Shown: positions 18,770-28,274 of the stretch, one piece after another
Layout: every line of letters begins with the position of its first letter
Position numbering within the stretch: the stretch's first letter is position 1
Assembly: GCF_000316665.1 (NCBI RefSeq)
Contig: NC_019678.1
Span: 5,828,001 to 5,892,000 of the forward strand
Length of the DNA stretch: 64,000 nt
Direction of reading: 5' to 3'
From: Rivularia sp. PCC 7116
GTDB lineage: Bacteria > Cyanobacteriota > Cyanobacteriia > Cyanobacteriales > Nostocaceae
Notes under the pieces: generated by a model
What the model was told of the DNA's origin: nothing
What the model saw: the letters and a program-made list of their open reading frames with translations, nothing else
The model's database searches: none
Program-made: the position numbers and the translations under genes

Positions 18770-19700
18770 TCTTACCCTCCGAAAACGCAGGTGTAACGCC
18801 AAAATTCACCCGCACCATACTTCCAGGCGCTAATTTCACCAAACGTGACGGGCTATTTGTCTCAATAAAGTATTTATTCGGAGCCAGGGCGTAGCCTGGT
18901 AAACTAGTTAAATCTAGTGCCGCAGAGCGATATCCAGAGATCACATTTGCTAAAGAATACAAACCATTGGCATCGGTAACAATGCGGTTACCATCGTCCA
19001 TATAAATTACTGCATTCGGCACTCCAGGTTCATTTGGTTGCTGTTCGCCGTCAAAGTTTTTATCGACAAACACCCTTCCAATTAAAGTACCGCAGTCAGA
19101 CAATATTCCTTGACGAATCCGCAATCTGTGACTAGATTGGTTACTCAGCAAACCTCCAGCTTGTGCTTGAGCCAAGTTTCTCCCGCTTCCACGTATAGAA
19201 TCTGGAGTCACTTCAACCGCATAGTTAACAACCATGCTTTGCCCTGGTTGCAGAGTAGCAGTCGAACTTGCAGTAAAACTTGTTCCCCGATTAGAAGCAT
19301 TGATATTTGGAGTGCTAATATCGACTGCCGTATCACCGATTGAACCTCTCAACGAATCAGAAACTAATCGCAAGCCTAATGGCAGCCGATCGGTAATACT
19401 TACATTCGTTGCTGGCGACTGACCAACATTTTCAATTAATAACCGATATATAACAGTGTCTCCAGGTTCCGCAGCCGCGCGATCGCCTGTTTTTGTTAAA
19501 CGTAAATCTGCCGGAGTTGAGCTAACAGTGACTTGGTTAGAATCAACTCTTTCGTCGGGCAAGTTATCAGCACCGCCACTTGCGGTATTCTCTATCACTG
19601 TTTGGGCAACAGTCGGTATAATTCCGTAAGTAATAACACTCAAGGAACCAATCGTTAATAACAGGCTTTTACGCCTTAGCCATGAAATTAAAAATGTCAT
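18762..19700 (-). CDS. Exported DUF11 + SdrD_B-domain protein
   Basis: The protein has 312 residues. A signal peptide (RRK, then a hydrophobic run to TVAQ) is followed by a DUF11-type domain at about 65-195 (ADLRLTKTGDRAAAEPGDTV, VIYRLLIENVGQSPATNVSI) and one SdrD_B-like domain at about 205-310 (GRVFVDKNFDGEQQPNEPGV). It is the first gene of the four-gene minus-strand group and overlaps the barrel gene, indicating coupled translation. Its domain types recur in the giant protein (DUF11 at its C-terminus and 19 SdrD_B units), which ties the genes together functionally. Confidence 0.8.
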   Translation of the reverse strand: MTFLISWLRRKSLLLTIGSLSVITYGIIPTVAQTVIENTASGGADNLPDERVDSNQVTVSSTPADLRLTKTGDRAAAEPGDTVIYRLLIENVGQSPATNVSITDRLPLGLRLVSDSLRGSIGDTAVDISTPNINASNRGTSFTASSTATLQPGQSMVVNYAVEVTPDSIRGSGRNLAQAQAGGLLSNQSSHRLRIRQGILSDCGTLIGRVFVDKNFDGEQQPNEPGVPNAVIYMDDGNRIVTDANGLYSLANVISGYRSAALDLTSLPGYALAPNKYFIETNSPSRLVKLAPGSMVRVNFGVTPAFSEGKNE

Positions 19701-21818
19701 TGGAAGGCATCAATGCAATAAATAGCAAAAGTTTTCTAACGTATAGGTTTTAACTACAAAACCTATTTGTTTCTAATTGTCAAATTCTTAACTAGTAGCA
19801 AAGTATAGTATCACTAATCTCCACTAAGTTATAGGTAGTATCGAGGAATTTTTATTTTAATTTCTCCTGCTATGCAAAATGTATATTTTTTTGCAATCAG
19901 AGCATATTATTAACAGCTTGTCAAGATTAAAACCAAGTGGATGTATCTATAAATTCCTGTATTCAATTCATCATCTAGTTAGGGATTTCGAGATGAATCT
20001 ATGAGTTTTATCCCTATTTTCAACTAAAAATAGTACAACAAACATTTCCACACAACTGTATGCATGAAAAATATTTCTTACAACTTTGAGTCGAGTTTAT
20101 CTCAGTAAATGCACGCCTTTTATTAGGGAAAATAATTCTTAACCGTTGCCCTTGCAGGAATTGTTAACAGCAGAGAAATATATGCTTCGCCAATAAGGAA
20201 CTAACAGTACTACCTGGTTTACATACAATTGCAGCTGGAAATTAGCTCCTAGATACAACATGTAACTTTCTTGTTAAAAATATTTCGTCTAAATTTCTGT
20301 TAATTGAAATGACTTTAATTCTGCAAGTCCGCGATACCAACTAGCATCAGCTAAGAAAAATAATATACGCCGTTTTTTCTTGAGTATTAAATAAAAAATA
20401 TTCATGTTCATCTCCATGACCTTCACACCACTAGCATAAAATCGGTTAAAACTGAGTATCCCACGTATGGGTTCTTTTTGAGTCAGCAATTACGTCCAGA
20501 TAAATATTAAAAGTTTCCACTTTAATTATTTATTACCGTGTTACCAAACTTTTTAACACCTGTCGCAATATATATTAAGAAAACAGAGCCGTAGCATCCG
20601 CTTGTATTTCAGAGAACCTTTGTTTAGTTACTTACTATATGCAAGCTTCTCCTGAACTCAGCATTTTAAAACTGTCCTACAGACTGCTTGTTTCCAATTT
20701 ACAGTCTAGACAACTACTTAAAACCTGACTTTGCCGAATCTTTATCTAATAGTTCCACTTAAGTAATATTACTCAGAAAATTCATTTAAGTAATCAGGGT
20801 TTTCATCTTATTGTAAGTATTTTTATTGTCTTAGTAATTTTAAGTGTAAATACTACAAGTGTAAATACTGTATACAATATTTATTGGTATCAATTAATAT
20901 CCGATCGCAACATCTGTCAAAATTGACAGATGAAAGAAATTATTTAATTTTCAAAAAATGATTAAATTATCCTGAAACAAACATATATGGGTTGAATAGG
21001 TAAGTAAAGTTGGTAGTCAATAAAAATGTAGCCCTTCAATATTGACTTTTGATAAAACGCTTCGCTTATAATTTTGATAAATTATGATAAAATTCAAAGT
21101 ATATAGCCAAATGTAACTAATATAACATTTGTATCATTGAAATTGATGTTCGATTAATGTTTAAGTAAATCAATTTGTACTGTTGTTATTATACTTTTAA
21201 TAAATAGATACACTTATTCTTAAGTGTATTTTGTAATATAGACGGTTCATAAAGTGTCTATTTTTATTTAAGGCTATTGTGTATTTTTTGATTATTTATT
21301 TCAGTTATCACTGAAGACAATCTTAAATTTAAAGGTTAATAAACTTTACATATCTAAATTTGCGAAGAAAATACCGATAACTGTTTATTTTCCATAGCAA
21401 ATATTCCAGCCGATATTCGCTTACACATGTTATCGAAGCGATCTGCGTATTAGACCAAAACCTTTAAAAGTCAAGTGCAGTAGAATTAAGCTAAACAAGC
21501 ATTGCATGTAGATATCATCGGCAAAAAGCTGTTGCTAGCTTGAATTAGCAATATTTTAGGTATAAGACCATTAATTCAAATTTATTTTTTATTCAGTTTA
21601 GATTGAATTGAAAGATTTTCAGCGTTCTTTGTTTTTTTCATGGCAAAGCTGTACCAGCAGAGCAACAGCATTGCCGATAGAATCATCGCAATATTCTTTA
21701 TTCTCGTAATTAAAAATACGAAATCTAATTTAACTATAAAAGCTAATAAACGTAAATATAAATATAGTTGTGTAAAAAACAAGTTGCGCTGCATCTGTTA
21801 CGATCGCAGCGCTATTCA
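19701..21818. other. 2.1-kb AT-rich gene-free region upstream of the envelope cluster
   Basis: No convincing gene is present. Short open frames near 20289-20489 and 21582-21794 lack supporting features. The region is AT-rich and contains one strong palindrome (20911-20932). It must carry the promoter of the DUF11/SdrD_B group, but no clear -10/-35 pair can be assigned. Confidence 0.5.
20911..20932. promoter_or_regulatory. Perfect 10-bp-arm palindrome, operator-like
   Basis: CATCTGTCAA and its exact reverse complement TTGACAGATG are separated by only two bases. With such a tiny loop it is more like a dimeric-protein binding site than a terminator. It lies about 1.2 kb upstream of the first gene of the envelope cluster. 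Confidence 0.4.
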
Positions 21819-22463
21819 TTAATAAGTATCGTCGTATTCAGGTGCTTCCATACGTCTTTCCGAACGAGGAGGTAAGAATTCAGCACGACGTACTGGAGTA
21901 GATATGGTATTTCCCGAACCATTATAAGGATGAATAACCTGTACCGTTCGAGTAGGGCGCTGTTTCTGAGAAAATAAAGCAGAAACTCCGGCTACCACAA
22001 TACCGCCGCCAACTGTAAGTGCCATACCTCCTACAGCCCAAAGTATTCCAGATGACCACCAAGGTTCTTGAGGCTGTTGTAAAGCAGCTTGTTGAGCCGA
22101 ATTCTGGTTTTGTTGGGCGCTTAAGTGCGATTGATAGTAGGCTTGAACTTGAGATTGAAACTGCTGATTTTGATTCTTCAACTGGTCATTTTCCCGTTGA
22201 AGCACATCAAGTTGATTTTTTTGACGTTCTAACTGCGTCCGTAATTCCGGCATATCGGAACTTGGAGGAATCTGATTGGGGTATACTGGCAAGCCGCCAG
22301 GATAAGTACCAGGTTGAGCCATATAGGGTTGTGCGACTACAGGGGATTGCACTTGCGGGCTATTAAAATTTGGTGTTAAGGAATTACCCGAACCCTTCAA
22401 TAACAAAAGAGCTGCTAGTCCAGCTACTGCAACCCCACCAATAAATGCCATACTTTCACTCAT
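21819..22463 (-). CDS. Hypothetical two-TM protein with central coiled coil
   Basis: The 214-residue protein starts with a glycine/alanine-rich hydrophobic helix (FIGGVAVAGLAALLLLKG). A Pro/Gln/Tyr-rich stretch and a coiled coil (about 70-110, LRTQLERQKNQLDVLQREN) follow. A second membrane helix (about 137-165, ILWAVGGMALTVGGGIVVAG) leads to a basic then acidic C-terminus ending PEYDDTY. Similar short cyanobacterial proteins are annotated only as hypothetical. Inference: membrane-anchored structural or scaffold protein. It stands alone between two long gene-free stretches. Confidence 0.6.
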   Translation of the reverse strand: MSESMAFIGGVAVAGLAALLLLKGSGNSLTPNFNSPQVQSPVVAQPYMAQPGTYPGGLPVYPNQIPPSSDMPELRTQLERQKNQLDVLQRENDQLKNQNQQFQSQVQAYYQSHLSAQQNQNSAQQAALQQPQEPWWSSGILWAVGGMALTVGGGIVVAGVSALFSQKQRPTRTVQVIHPYNGSGNTISTPVRRAEFLPPRSERRMEAPEYDDTY

Positions 22464-23410
22464 AACATTTGCCCCTATAACGCGACAAAATTAAAATCAT
22501 TGATAATTTACACTCTCTCACACTCATTATTTATACCTTAATCGACTTGACTTGTGTAGCAAAAATATAATAGTTCTGAGCCAGTTGATTTTATCTCACT
22601 GGCAATAGCTTTATATATTCAAGATCATATCGGTGAAATTGTCTACTACAGACAGTCGAATCAAGCATTATTGTTATGCATCTTTTATATAGTTTTTTAT
22701 TGCTATCAACATTAGTAATAAAAGTATATTTAATTCATAACAACCCCAAATTATGCTTTAGAATTACGGGCTTCCATGAATATTAAGCAATTTCTTTAGG
22801 AATAGCTGTTTTGCAGAAATTATATTTTGCTAGCAATAAAAATACCTGTATAAATAATAATCAGCTTTAGACCATAAATTAGACTTATATGTATTCAATA
22901 ATCTTACGAATTCTCTTATTAGCTTAGCAATTGTTCAATTTTTATGAAAATCCCTTTGTATCCTCAAAGGAGAAATTTAGCAAATATTTAGGCTTGAATG
23001 AGGTTCATTTTGCGAAGCATTCCCTCAGATTATGGCAAATTTATTTACCGCCTATAAGAAAAAATCTTAACCGTAACTCAATATGCAAAGGCTAACTATA
23101 AGGAATAATAATATGCGCTATTATATATTATTATCAAAAGAACTGAAGATATTAATAGAATCCGGACAAGTTGAGGTTTCGAGCATAAGTTGAGATCGAC
23201 TCACTTTTGGTATATAACGCTGTCTGGTTAGAAAATAAATTCAACTTTTAATCATTCCAACTTATTATTCTAATTTCCTTCACGATTTCGACATACTGTA
23301 GGAAATTGATTTTGAGATAGAAAATAGAGCGATTATAACTAAGCGAACAGTCGCAAACATAAAGAACTATCTTTTTACCTAAATCTATTGGCTCAGAGCC
23401 GTTTCAATTG
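22464..23410. other. Gene-free 0.95-kb AT-rich stretch
   Basis: All six frames are broken into short pieces, and no RNA gene or convincing terminator is seen. It contains the 5' region of the coiled-coil gene (minus strand) and the 3' flank of the DUF3007 gene. trpA, which often follows the DUF3007 gene in cyanobacteria, is not present here. Confidence 0.5.
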
Positions 23411-23716
23411 CTAAGTTCCTTCTTTTTGTTCTATTTCAGCTAGAAGTTTATCTTTTTGTTCTGGGGAAAGTCGATCTAATTGATTTTGCAAGAATGCTTT
23501 TTCGTATTCTTCTCGCTGCTGATGGTAAGTCATTTTGTTTCCTACTGCACGGAAAATATAGCTAAATAACCAGCCGATCAAACCTGTTACCAACAAAACT
23601 TGGCTCCAGATGCCAGCGCTTAAGTCATTCAAGCCAGCGATTTGAAGAACCACATAAGCCAGACCACCCAAAACAAAAACGCCAAATACAATTCCGATAG
23701 CGTCAATGCGTCGCAT
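23411..23716 (-). CDS. DUF3007 family membrane protein
   Basis: The 101-residue protein has two membrane helices (about 6-27, IGIVFGVFVLGGLAYVVLQI; about 38-58, VLLVTGLIGWLFSYIF) and a charged C-terminal helix (MTYHQQREEYEKAFLQNQLD). The start MRRIDAIGI and the overall pattern match the cyanobacterial/plastid-lineage DUF3007 family, usually encoded directly after ndhL. Here the two genes are 280 bases apart because a palindrome-ended sequence lies between them. The function is unknown; the neighbourhood suggests a link to thylakoid NDH-1. Confidence 0.85.
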   Translation of the reverse strand: MRRIDAIGIVFGVFVLGGLAYVVLQIAGLNDLSAGIWSQVLLVTGLIGWLFSYIFRAVGNKMTYHQQREEYEKAFLQNQLDRLSPEQKDKLLAEIEQKEGT

Positions 23717-23747
23717 TTGTTAATATGCCCATGCCTTTACAACTAAC

Positions 23748-23980
23748 ATGCCCTCCGATAACTCGGGGGCTTCCCGATCAATCCGCCGATGCTGTTCGCG
23801 ATGCTTTCCACATATGAGTTTTACTCAGTGTCCGCAGGCAGAATCCCTGTATCCCAAGGAGTATAGTTGTTTAAACCCTTGGTTATCGCGATTGCGAGTA
23901 GTGTTCTACTCAGATCTTGATTTTAGCATGAACGGCTGTCCGCAATTCATCCCTGCGAGAAATCGCGGGAGTTCTTGCGG
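23748..23980. mobile_element. Palindrome-ended insertion, possible IS200/IS605-type non-autonomous element
   Basis: About 230 bases with much higher GC and different texture than the flanks. A hairpin lies near each end: TCCGA/TCGGGGG within 23753-23770, and CCCTGCGA/TCGCGGG at 23960-23979. There is no credible gene. Subterminal hairpins without long inverted repeats are typical of IS200/IS605-derived fragments. It sits between ndhL and the DUF3007 gene, which are normally adjacent. The exact borders are uncertain. Confidence 0.4.
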
Positions 23981-23996
23981 AAAATAGTCAAACTGA

Positions 23997-24257
23997 TTAA
24001 ACTTCAATTTGTCTTCGTCTAGGTCTGAAATTAACAAACGGGGATAGCAGTAACAAGCCTGGGAAGAACAAAAATACTAGAAAATACATAAAGCCCCGTT
24101 CAAAAGAACTAACTGAATACCAGCGAAACTTCATATAGGTCAACACAATAACCGGAATTACTAGCAAATAGGAAACTGCTAAGCCTAAGTAAGTTAAAGG
24201 TACAATCGCAGTCTCGATCTGTAAGTTCTGCAAATAATCAAGTAGATTTTGTAGCAT
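23997..24257 (-). CDS. ndhL: NAD(P)H-quinone oxidoreductase subunit L
   Basis: The 86-residue membrane protein has two hydrophobic helices (about 17-41, [20 protein letters not shown]; about 53-75). The family signature is [20 protein letters not shown], then [18 protein letters not shown]. This is the cyanobacterial NDH-1 L subunit, a small oxygenic-photosynthesis-specific subunit of the thylakoid complex that carries respiratory and cyclic electron flow. It stands just upstream, in transcription order, of the DUF3007 gene. Confidence 0.92.
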   Translation of the reverse strand: MLQNLLDYLQNLQIETAIVPLTYLGLAVSYLLVIPVIVLTYMKFRWYSVSSFERGFMYFLVFLFFPGLLLLSPFVNFRPRRRQIEV

Positions 24258-24772
24258 CTGTTAGGAGTGAGTCGCTATTTGGGTTGAATCTGTGACATAC
24301 CTACACTAATTTAAATCGCTTCATTAGTTTAGGCTTCTCAGCGACACCTCTACAAGGACATTAGCTGAGCTTTTAAGCCGTGTGCCTCACGGACTGGCAG
24401 GTGAATAAAAAATATTCTTCTGTATTTGTAGGCTGCATTCAAGCATTTTATTAGGATTACAGCCACATTTAGTATTCTACCAAAAATCTAGGTTTGTAAT
24501 TCATTGCAGCCGCAGCAGACAGCTACAGGCTTGTGTTCATTAAGATTGCCGCAAAGTAAGATTTCTGTTTTCAAATAGCGTTGTATTGATTTTTTTAGAA
24601 CTCAAATCTTCTATTGCTTGTCACAAGCTAGGTACAGAACGAAAAAATTGAGTAAAAAGACGTTGTGAAAAAAAAAATTTGAAAAATGTTGGACAAATTA
24701 CGTAATTAATGGTCAAATATATGAGGAGATATTTGAACAACAAGCAAATATCTACAAATTCCCCAAACAAAT
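24258..24772. other. Intergenic region between ndhL and tRNA-Leu
   Basis: About 515 bases with no gene visible. It must hold the divergent promoters of ndhL and the tRNA, but no clear consensus boxes are assigned. A long A-run (AAAAAAAAAA near 24667) lies about 100 bases upstream of the tRNA. Confidence 0.4.
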
Positions 24773-25141
24773 GGGGGTGTGGCGGAATGGTAGACGCTAC
24801 GGACTTAAAAAGTTGAGCCTTGCTGAAGAAATTCTTCAAGTGGATGCTCTCAAACTCAGGGAAACCTAAATCTTGTAGAAGACATGGCAATCCTGAGCCA
24901 AGCCGAATGATTACGTTAATCTATTATGTTTAACAGTTCGGAAGGTGCAGAGACTCGACGGGAGCTACCCTAACGTAATAGCAGATAATTATTTGATTAT
25001 TTGTTAAGTCGAGGGTGAAGGGAGAGTCCAATTCTCAAAGCCTTAATAATTGAGATTTTTTAAGGCAGTAGCGAAAGTTGCGGGAGAATGAAAATCCGTT
25101 GACCTTATAAAGTCGTGAGGGTTCAAGTCCCTCCACCCCCA
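24773..25141 (+). tRNA. trnL-UAA: tRNA-Leu(UAA), interrupted by a group I intron
   Basis: The 5' exon 24773-24806 begins GGGGGTG and ends ACGGACTT. The 3' exon 25091-25141 begins AAAATCCGT and ends GAGGGTTCAAGTCCCTC followed by CACCCCC and discriminator A. Acceptor arms GGGGGTG/CACCCCC pair fully, the anticodon stem ACGGA/TCCGT pairs, and the anticodon is U34 A35 A36. The long variable arm (GACCTTATAAAGTC) is class II, as expected for leucine. CCA is not encoded. Confidence 0.95.
24807..25090 (+). ncRNA. Group I intron in tRNA-Leu(UAA)
   Basis: The 284-base insertion lies between U34 and A35 of the anticodon, the classical position of the cyanobacterial/plastid trnL intron. It begins after a U of the exon and ends with G at 25090, and it contains core-like segments (GTGCAGAGACTCGACGGGAG and GGGAGAGTCCAATTCTC) resembling the P7/guanosine-site strands. 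It has no homing endonuclease. The family is known to self-splice. Confidence 0.92.
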
Positions 25142-25165
25142 CTAGTAATGTATAGTTTGATTGCC

Positions 25166-25191
25166 GTCCCGAAAGTTGTTGCTTTCGGGAC
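25166..25191 (+). terminator. Hairpin terminator after tRNA-Leu
   Basis: A perfect 10-bp stem (GTCCCGAAAG/CTTTCGGGAC, loop TTGTTG) lies 25 bases past the tRNA 3' end and is followed by TAAATTTT. The U-run is weak but the position fits transcription termination. Confidence 0.7.
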
Positions 25192-25583
25192 TAAATTTTG
25201 ATTGATAGCCAATAAATACTTAATAAAAAGACAGGTAAAAATATTTTTAGGCAATTCAACCATTCGCCTGGTTGGAAATGCATCTATTAGTAAATTTCAT
25301 TAATTCTGAGGGGTATACGGAAAACATCAGAAATTATTCTTCCCCTCGCCATCCTTACTCGTCAAAATTAATGAAAAAGAATACTAGCTCTACACCGAAA
25401 CCTATATTTTCCTGATTTTAATAATTCCAAAAGAATTAAATAATTAAGGATATGGTCGAGTCCAGTATAATTTTTAATTATTAACTTCGGTAATTACACA
25501 ATTAGATGCAATATTTTTACCCCGCCGTCATAAAAATATCAAATTTATGTGAAAATAATACTTAAGTTTTAAACAATCGATTG
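25192..25583. other. Gene-free leader of the next gene
   Basis: About 390 AT-rich bases with no open frame or structured element recognised. It includes the upstream region of the hypothetical gene starting at 25584. Confidence 0.4.
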
Positions 25584-26978
25584 ATGCTCCTGTTTGTGAA
25601 GGATAAGCTAGTAATAACTGCCTTCAGGAGACTTTTGGGTCTTGAGAACCATAACATGATTGTTGATAGCTTACCAAGTATACAGGGTAAAAAGCATCTT
25701 CTTGATTTGAATGATAGAGGATTAGATGTGCAAGTTGCACAAGAGAAAGTTTATAGCTTTTTTCTAGAAATTGTTCAAACCCAAGAACCAGAAGATGTTT
25801 TGCAAGAATTTAAAGATTTATTCATCAATTGTTTAGATTCAGCTAATTCAAATTCTGAGCTAGGAATATACCAGATATTTGTCGGTAGTAACGAACCGGA
25901 GTTTCGCAATACTCTTAAACGGACTTGTTATATACTTATTAATAATTGGGAAAATCGTCGAAAATACAAATATATACAAAAGTTAATTGACTCATTTGCA
26001 GAATATAAACCCAAAAATAGTTCAAGCTGTTCTAGAAAAATTAATATTTTTAGAGCTTGGTTAGATAATTTTATTAATAGTAAGGATTGTCAAGAGCTAA
26101 ATTTATTTGCGATTAGACACGAAGAAAAAAGTAAGCTGCATTGGACAAAGCGCTATAGCTCTTATCTATTACTAGCTCAGTCTACAGATAAAAATAACCC
26201 TAAAGAACAGCAACAAGCAGCAAAACGTCTTTCTAAACAACTAAAAGATAAGTTTAAATTTGAGCTAGCAATGTATATTGCTCGATCTCAATCTGCTGCT
26301 TCTAATATTAACCGTTACCGCAATCCTAGTATTTTAGGTGATGAAGTTTTACGTTTAATAAAGGTAATTGTTGTTAGAAAAGGTGTATTTAGCTATGAAA
26401 ATATTGCTAATATTTTCGTAAAACAGACTCGAAACCAAAGTTTACACGAATTTAAACACAGCTTGTTGAAATACTTGATATATTCGATAAATCATCAAGG
26501 ATTTATCGAGACATTAGAACAGAAACTATCTGAAAAGCTGTTCCGATGGAAAATAGATTACGACCAAGTAGCTATTGACAAAAACTTATTACTAAGAACT
26601 AGCAATAAAATCATTGATTGTTTGATATCAGAAAATGGCAAAGAACCTTCACAGCTATTTATTTTATTGCTTTCTCAGGGTAATCCCCTAACTTTAGTAA
26701 TTGCCCTTCTGAAAATAGTTTTGATTAGCAAACATTCGCGTCGTCATCTCGAAATGCGTATTGCTAATATCATTAATTATTACGAAAATTTTCAGGAAGA
26801 AGAATGTGATTGGGTCATTAATTTTATTGAAATATTCAACATTACTTTTGCAATATATGCAGAAAATGTCGAATATAATTTAATCAAAATGAAAGAGCAA
26901 TCAGCCCAAAATCAAGAAAAAACGAATTTGGATACTTATAGAGTATTTTCTCAGTTAAAATTACATGGTAAAGAATAA
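25584..26978 (+). CDS. Conserved hypothetical helical protein
   Basis: About 464 residues, with ATG 25584; the internal ATG at MIVDSLPSI is an alternative start. The protein is almost entirely helical and rich in Lys, Asn, Ile and Leu, with no signal peptide, membrane helix or catalytic motif that I can name. Segments such as RHEEKSKLHWTKRYSSYLLL and NPSILGDEVLRLIKVIVVRK look like conserved blocks of a cyanobacterial family of unknown function. It is convergent with the UPF0104 gene 54 bases downstream. The function is unknown. Confidence 0.6.
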   Translation: MLLFVKDKLVITAFRRLLGLENHNMIVDSLPSIQGKKHLLDLNDRGLDVQVAQEKVYSFFLEIVQTQEPEDVLQEFKDLFINCLDSANSNSELGIYQIFVGSNEPEFRNTLKRTCYILINNWENRRKYKYIQKLIDSFAEYKPKNSSSCSRKINIFRAWLDNFINSKDCQELNLFAIRHEEKSKLHWTKRYSSYLLLAQSTDKNNPKEQQQAAKRLSKQLKDKFKFELAMYIARSQSAASNINRYRNPSILGDEVLRLIKVIVVRKGVFSYENIANIFVKQTRNQSLHEFKHSLLKYLIYSINHQGFIETLEQKLSEKLFRWKIDYDQVAIDKNLLLRTSNKIIDCLISENGKEPSQLFILLLSQGNPLTLVIALLKIVLISKHSRRHLEMRIANIINYYENFQEEECDWVINFIEIFNITFAIYAENVEYNLIKMKEQSAQNQEKTNLDTYRVFSQLKLHGKE

Positions 26979-27032
26979 ATACTGATACTTTTATATGTAA
27001 ACATATACCAAATTGATAATTGTAAAATAATT

Positions 27033-28055
27033 TTAGAGAAATCTTTCGTCAAACCAAGCAAGAACAGCAGCAGCAGTTTCAGAAACAATGCTGATTAAAC
27101 GATACAAAACACTAGCACTGATAATGAGCGCTATAGGAAAAAACTGCTGTAAAAGAGCTATTGCAGTTACTTCAAAGATTCCTAAACCACCAGGGGCACC
27201 TGGAATAATCAAACCTAAAAGCCAAGCTAAGCTAAATCCTCCTATTATTAGAGGAATTTGACTTAAATTGATTGGAGCTATTGCATATAAAGTTAAAATA
27301 AAGCCAGACGCACGAAATAGCAAAAATCCTAATTCCCCAAGCAAAGGTATTAGTGGGTAACGACTCATGCCTAAAGAAACGCTGCTAATATTGCCAGCTT
27401 GAGATTTTTTATTTTTCTGACGATGTACAAAACGGATTACTGGATTAAGAAACAATGGATGAAGTATACAAAGCGCTACGATTAATCCTAATATTTGACC
27501 AATTAGTAAAACAATAGAACTCTGCATCAAAGTAAACTGGCTGCATAAGATCGCAATGATTAAAGCTGCTGCTGCCATTAATAATGGTTCGAGTAGTACG
27601 CTTATAGTTGCTGCGCTGGTACTAACTCTTAAATCTTTTGCAGCCATAATTCTTCCAATATAATGTCCTACATTACCTGGTAAATATTTGGCTATATTTG
27701 TTTTTAGATAAGCTTGAATTAATCTTACGGAGCTTGCTGAGTGATTAAAATCTTTTAAGATCCAAGTCCATACCCATCCAGCCCAAATATGCGCTAGTAA
27801 AGTTGCGCCAGTGGCAGTAGCCAAAATTGCCCATCCAGCAGCATCAATACGAATAGCTGCAACTTCTTGCCAATTATTTCTTAAAGCTGTTGCCAAAAAA
27901 AACAACGTTCCACCTAAAAGCAGCCAGCGCAAAACTTGCTTAATCATTACTGTAATTTTGCTGATAAAGTTTTTCAAAAAGGCGAACACAACAAATAATA
28001 TGTTAAATCGACCATAAGCCCAAGTTTTTCTGGTAACTTTATCCAAAATTTTCAA
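27033..28055 (-). CDS. UPF0104 / LPG-synthase-TM family membrane protein
   Basis: The 340-residue protein has about eight membrane helices. Family hallmarks are YLKTNIAKYLPGNVGHYIGR near residue 120 and PGAPGGLGIFEVTAIALL near residue 290. The family resembles the flippase-like N-terminal half of MprF, and proteins of this kind are thought to move or modify lipids or polyisoprenyl-linked sugars. No synthase domain is attached. An internal Met (MIKQVLRWLLLGG) could be the true start, since the first 36 residues are an extra hydrophobic extension. The exact substrate cannot be inferred. Confidence 0.8.
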   Translation of the reverse strand: MKILDKVTRKTWAYGRFNILFVVFAFLKNFISKITVMIKQVLRWLLLGGTLFFLATALRNNWQEVAAIRIDAAGWAILATATGATLLAHIWAGWVWTWILKDFNHSASSVRLIQAYLKTNIAKYLPGNVGHYIGRIMAAKDLRVSTSAATISVLLEPLLMAAAALIIAILCSQFTLMQSSIVLLIGQILGLIVALCILHPLFLNPVIRFVHRQKNKKSQAGNISSVSLGMSRYPLIPLLGELGFLLFRASGFILTLYAIAPINLSQIPLIIGGFSLAWLLGLIIPGAPGGLGIFEVTAIALLQQFFPIALIISASVLYRLISIVSETAAAVLAWFDERFL

Positions 28056-28274
28056 TATTCATTTTTAAATTTTTAATTTAGGTTTATTTTATTAACGATT
28101 ATAGGCACCTCATTTTGAAAAATAGTACTTTATATTACTTGCTTTTGAATAAAGGGAACAAGTTCGATCAAAAAATCGACTTACTGATTTTAAGACATAA
28201 GGGTTTTTGGAATTAATAGTCTAATAGTTAATAATTTAAACTAATAATAATATCTAAATTGACGTTAAACAACC

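Noticed and set aside
20289-20489. Possible 66-residue minus-strand gene in the long gene-free region
   Set aside because: Composition and lack of any ribosome site or recognisable feature fit chance in AT-rich DNA.
21582-21794. Possible 70-residue minus-strand membrane peptide downstream of the coiled-coil gene
   Set aside because: Hydrophobicity alone in AT-rich DNA is weak evidence; there is no good ribosome site and no family resemblance, so it was left out of the gene list.
23748-23987. 79-residue plus-strand open frame between ndhL and the DUF3007 gene
   Set aside because: The Cys/Ser/Arg-rich product has no domain and coincides with the hairpin-ended insertion; treated as part of that element.
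24621-24890. 89-residue minus-strand frame across the tRNA-Leu start
   Set aside because: It overlaps the tRNA exon and intron and is antisense to them.
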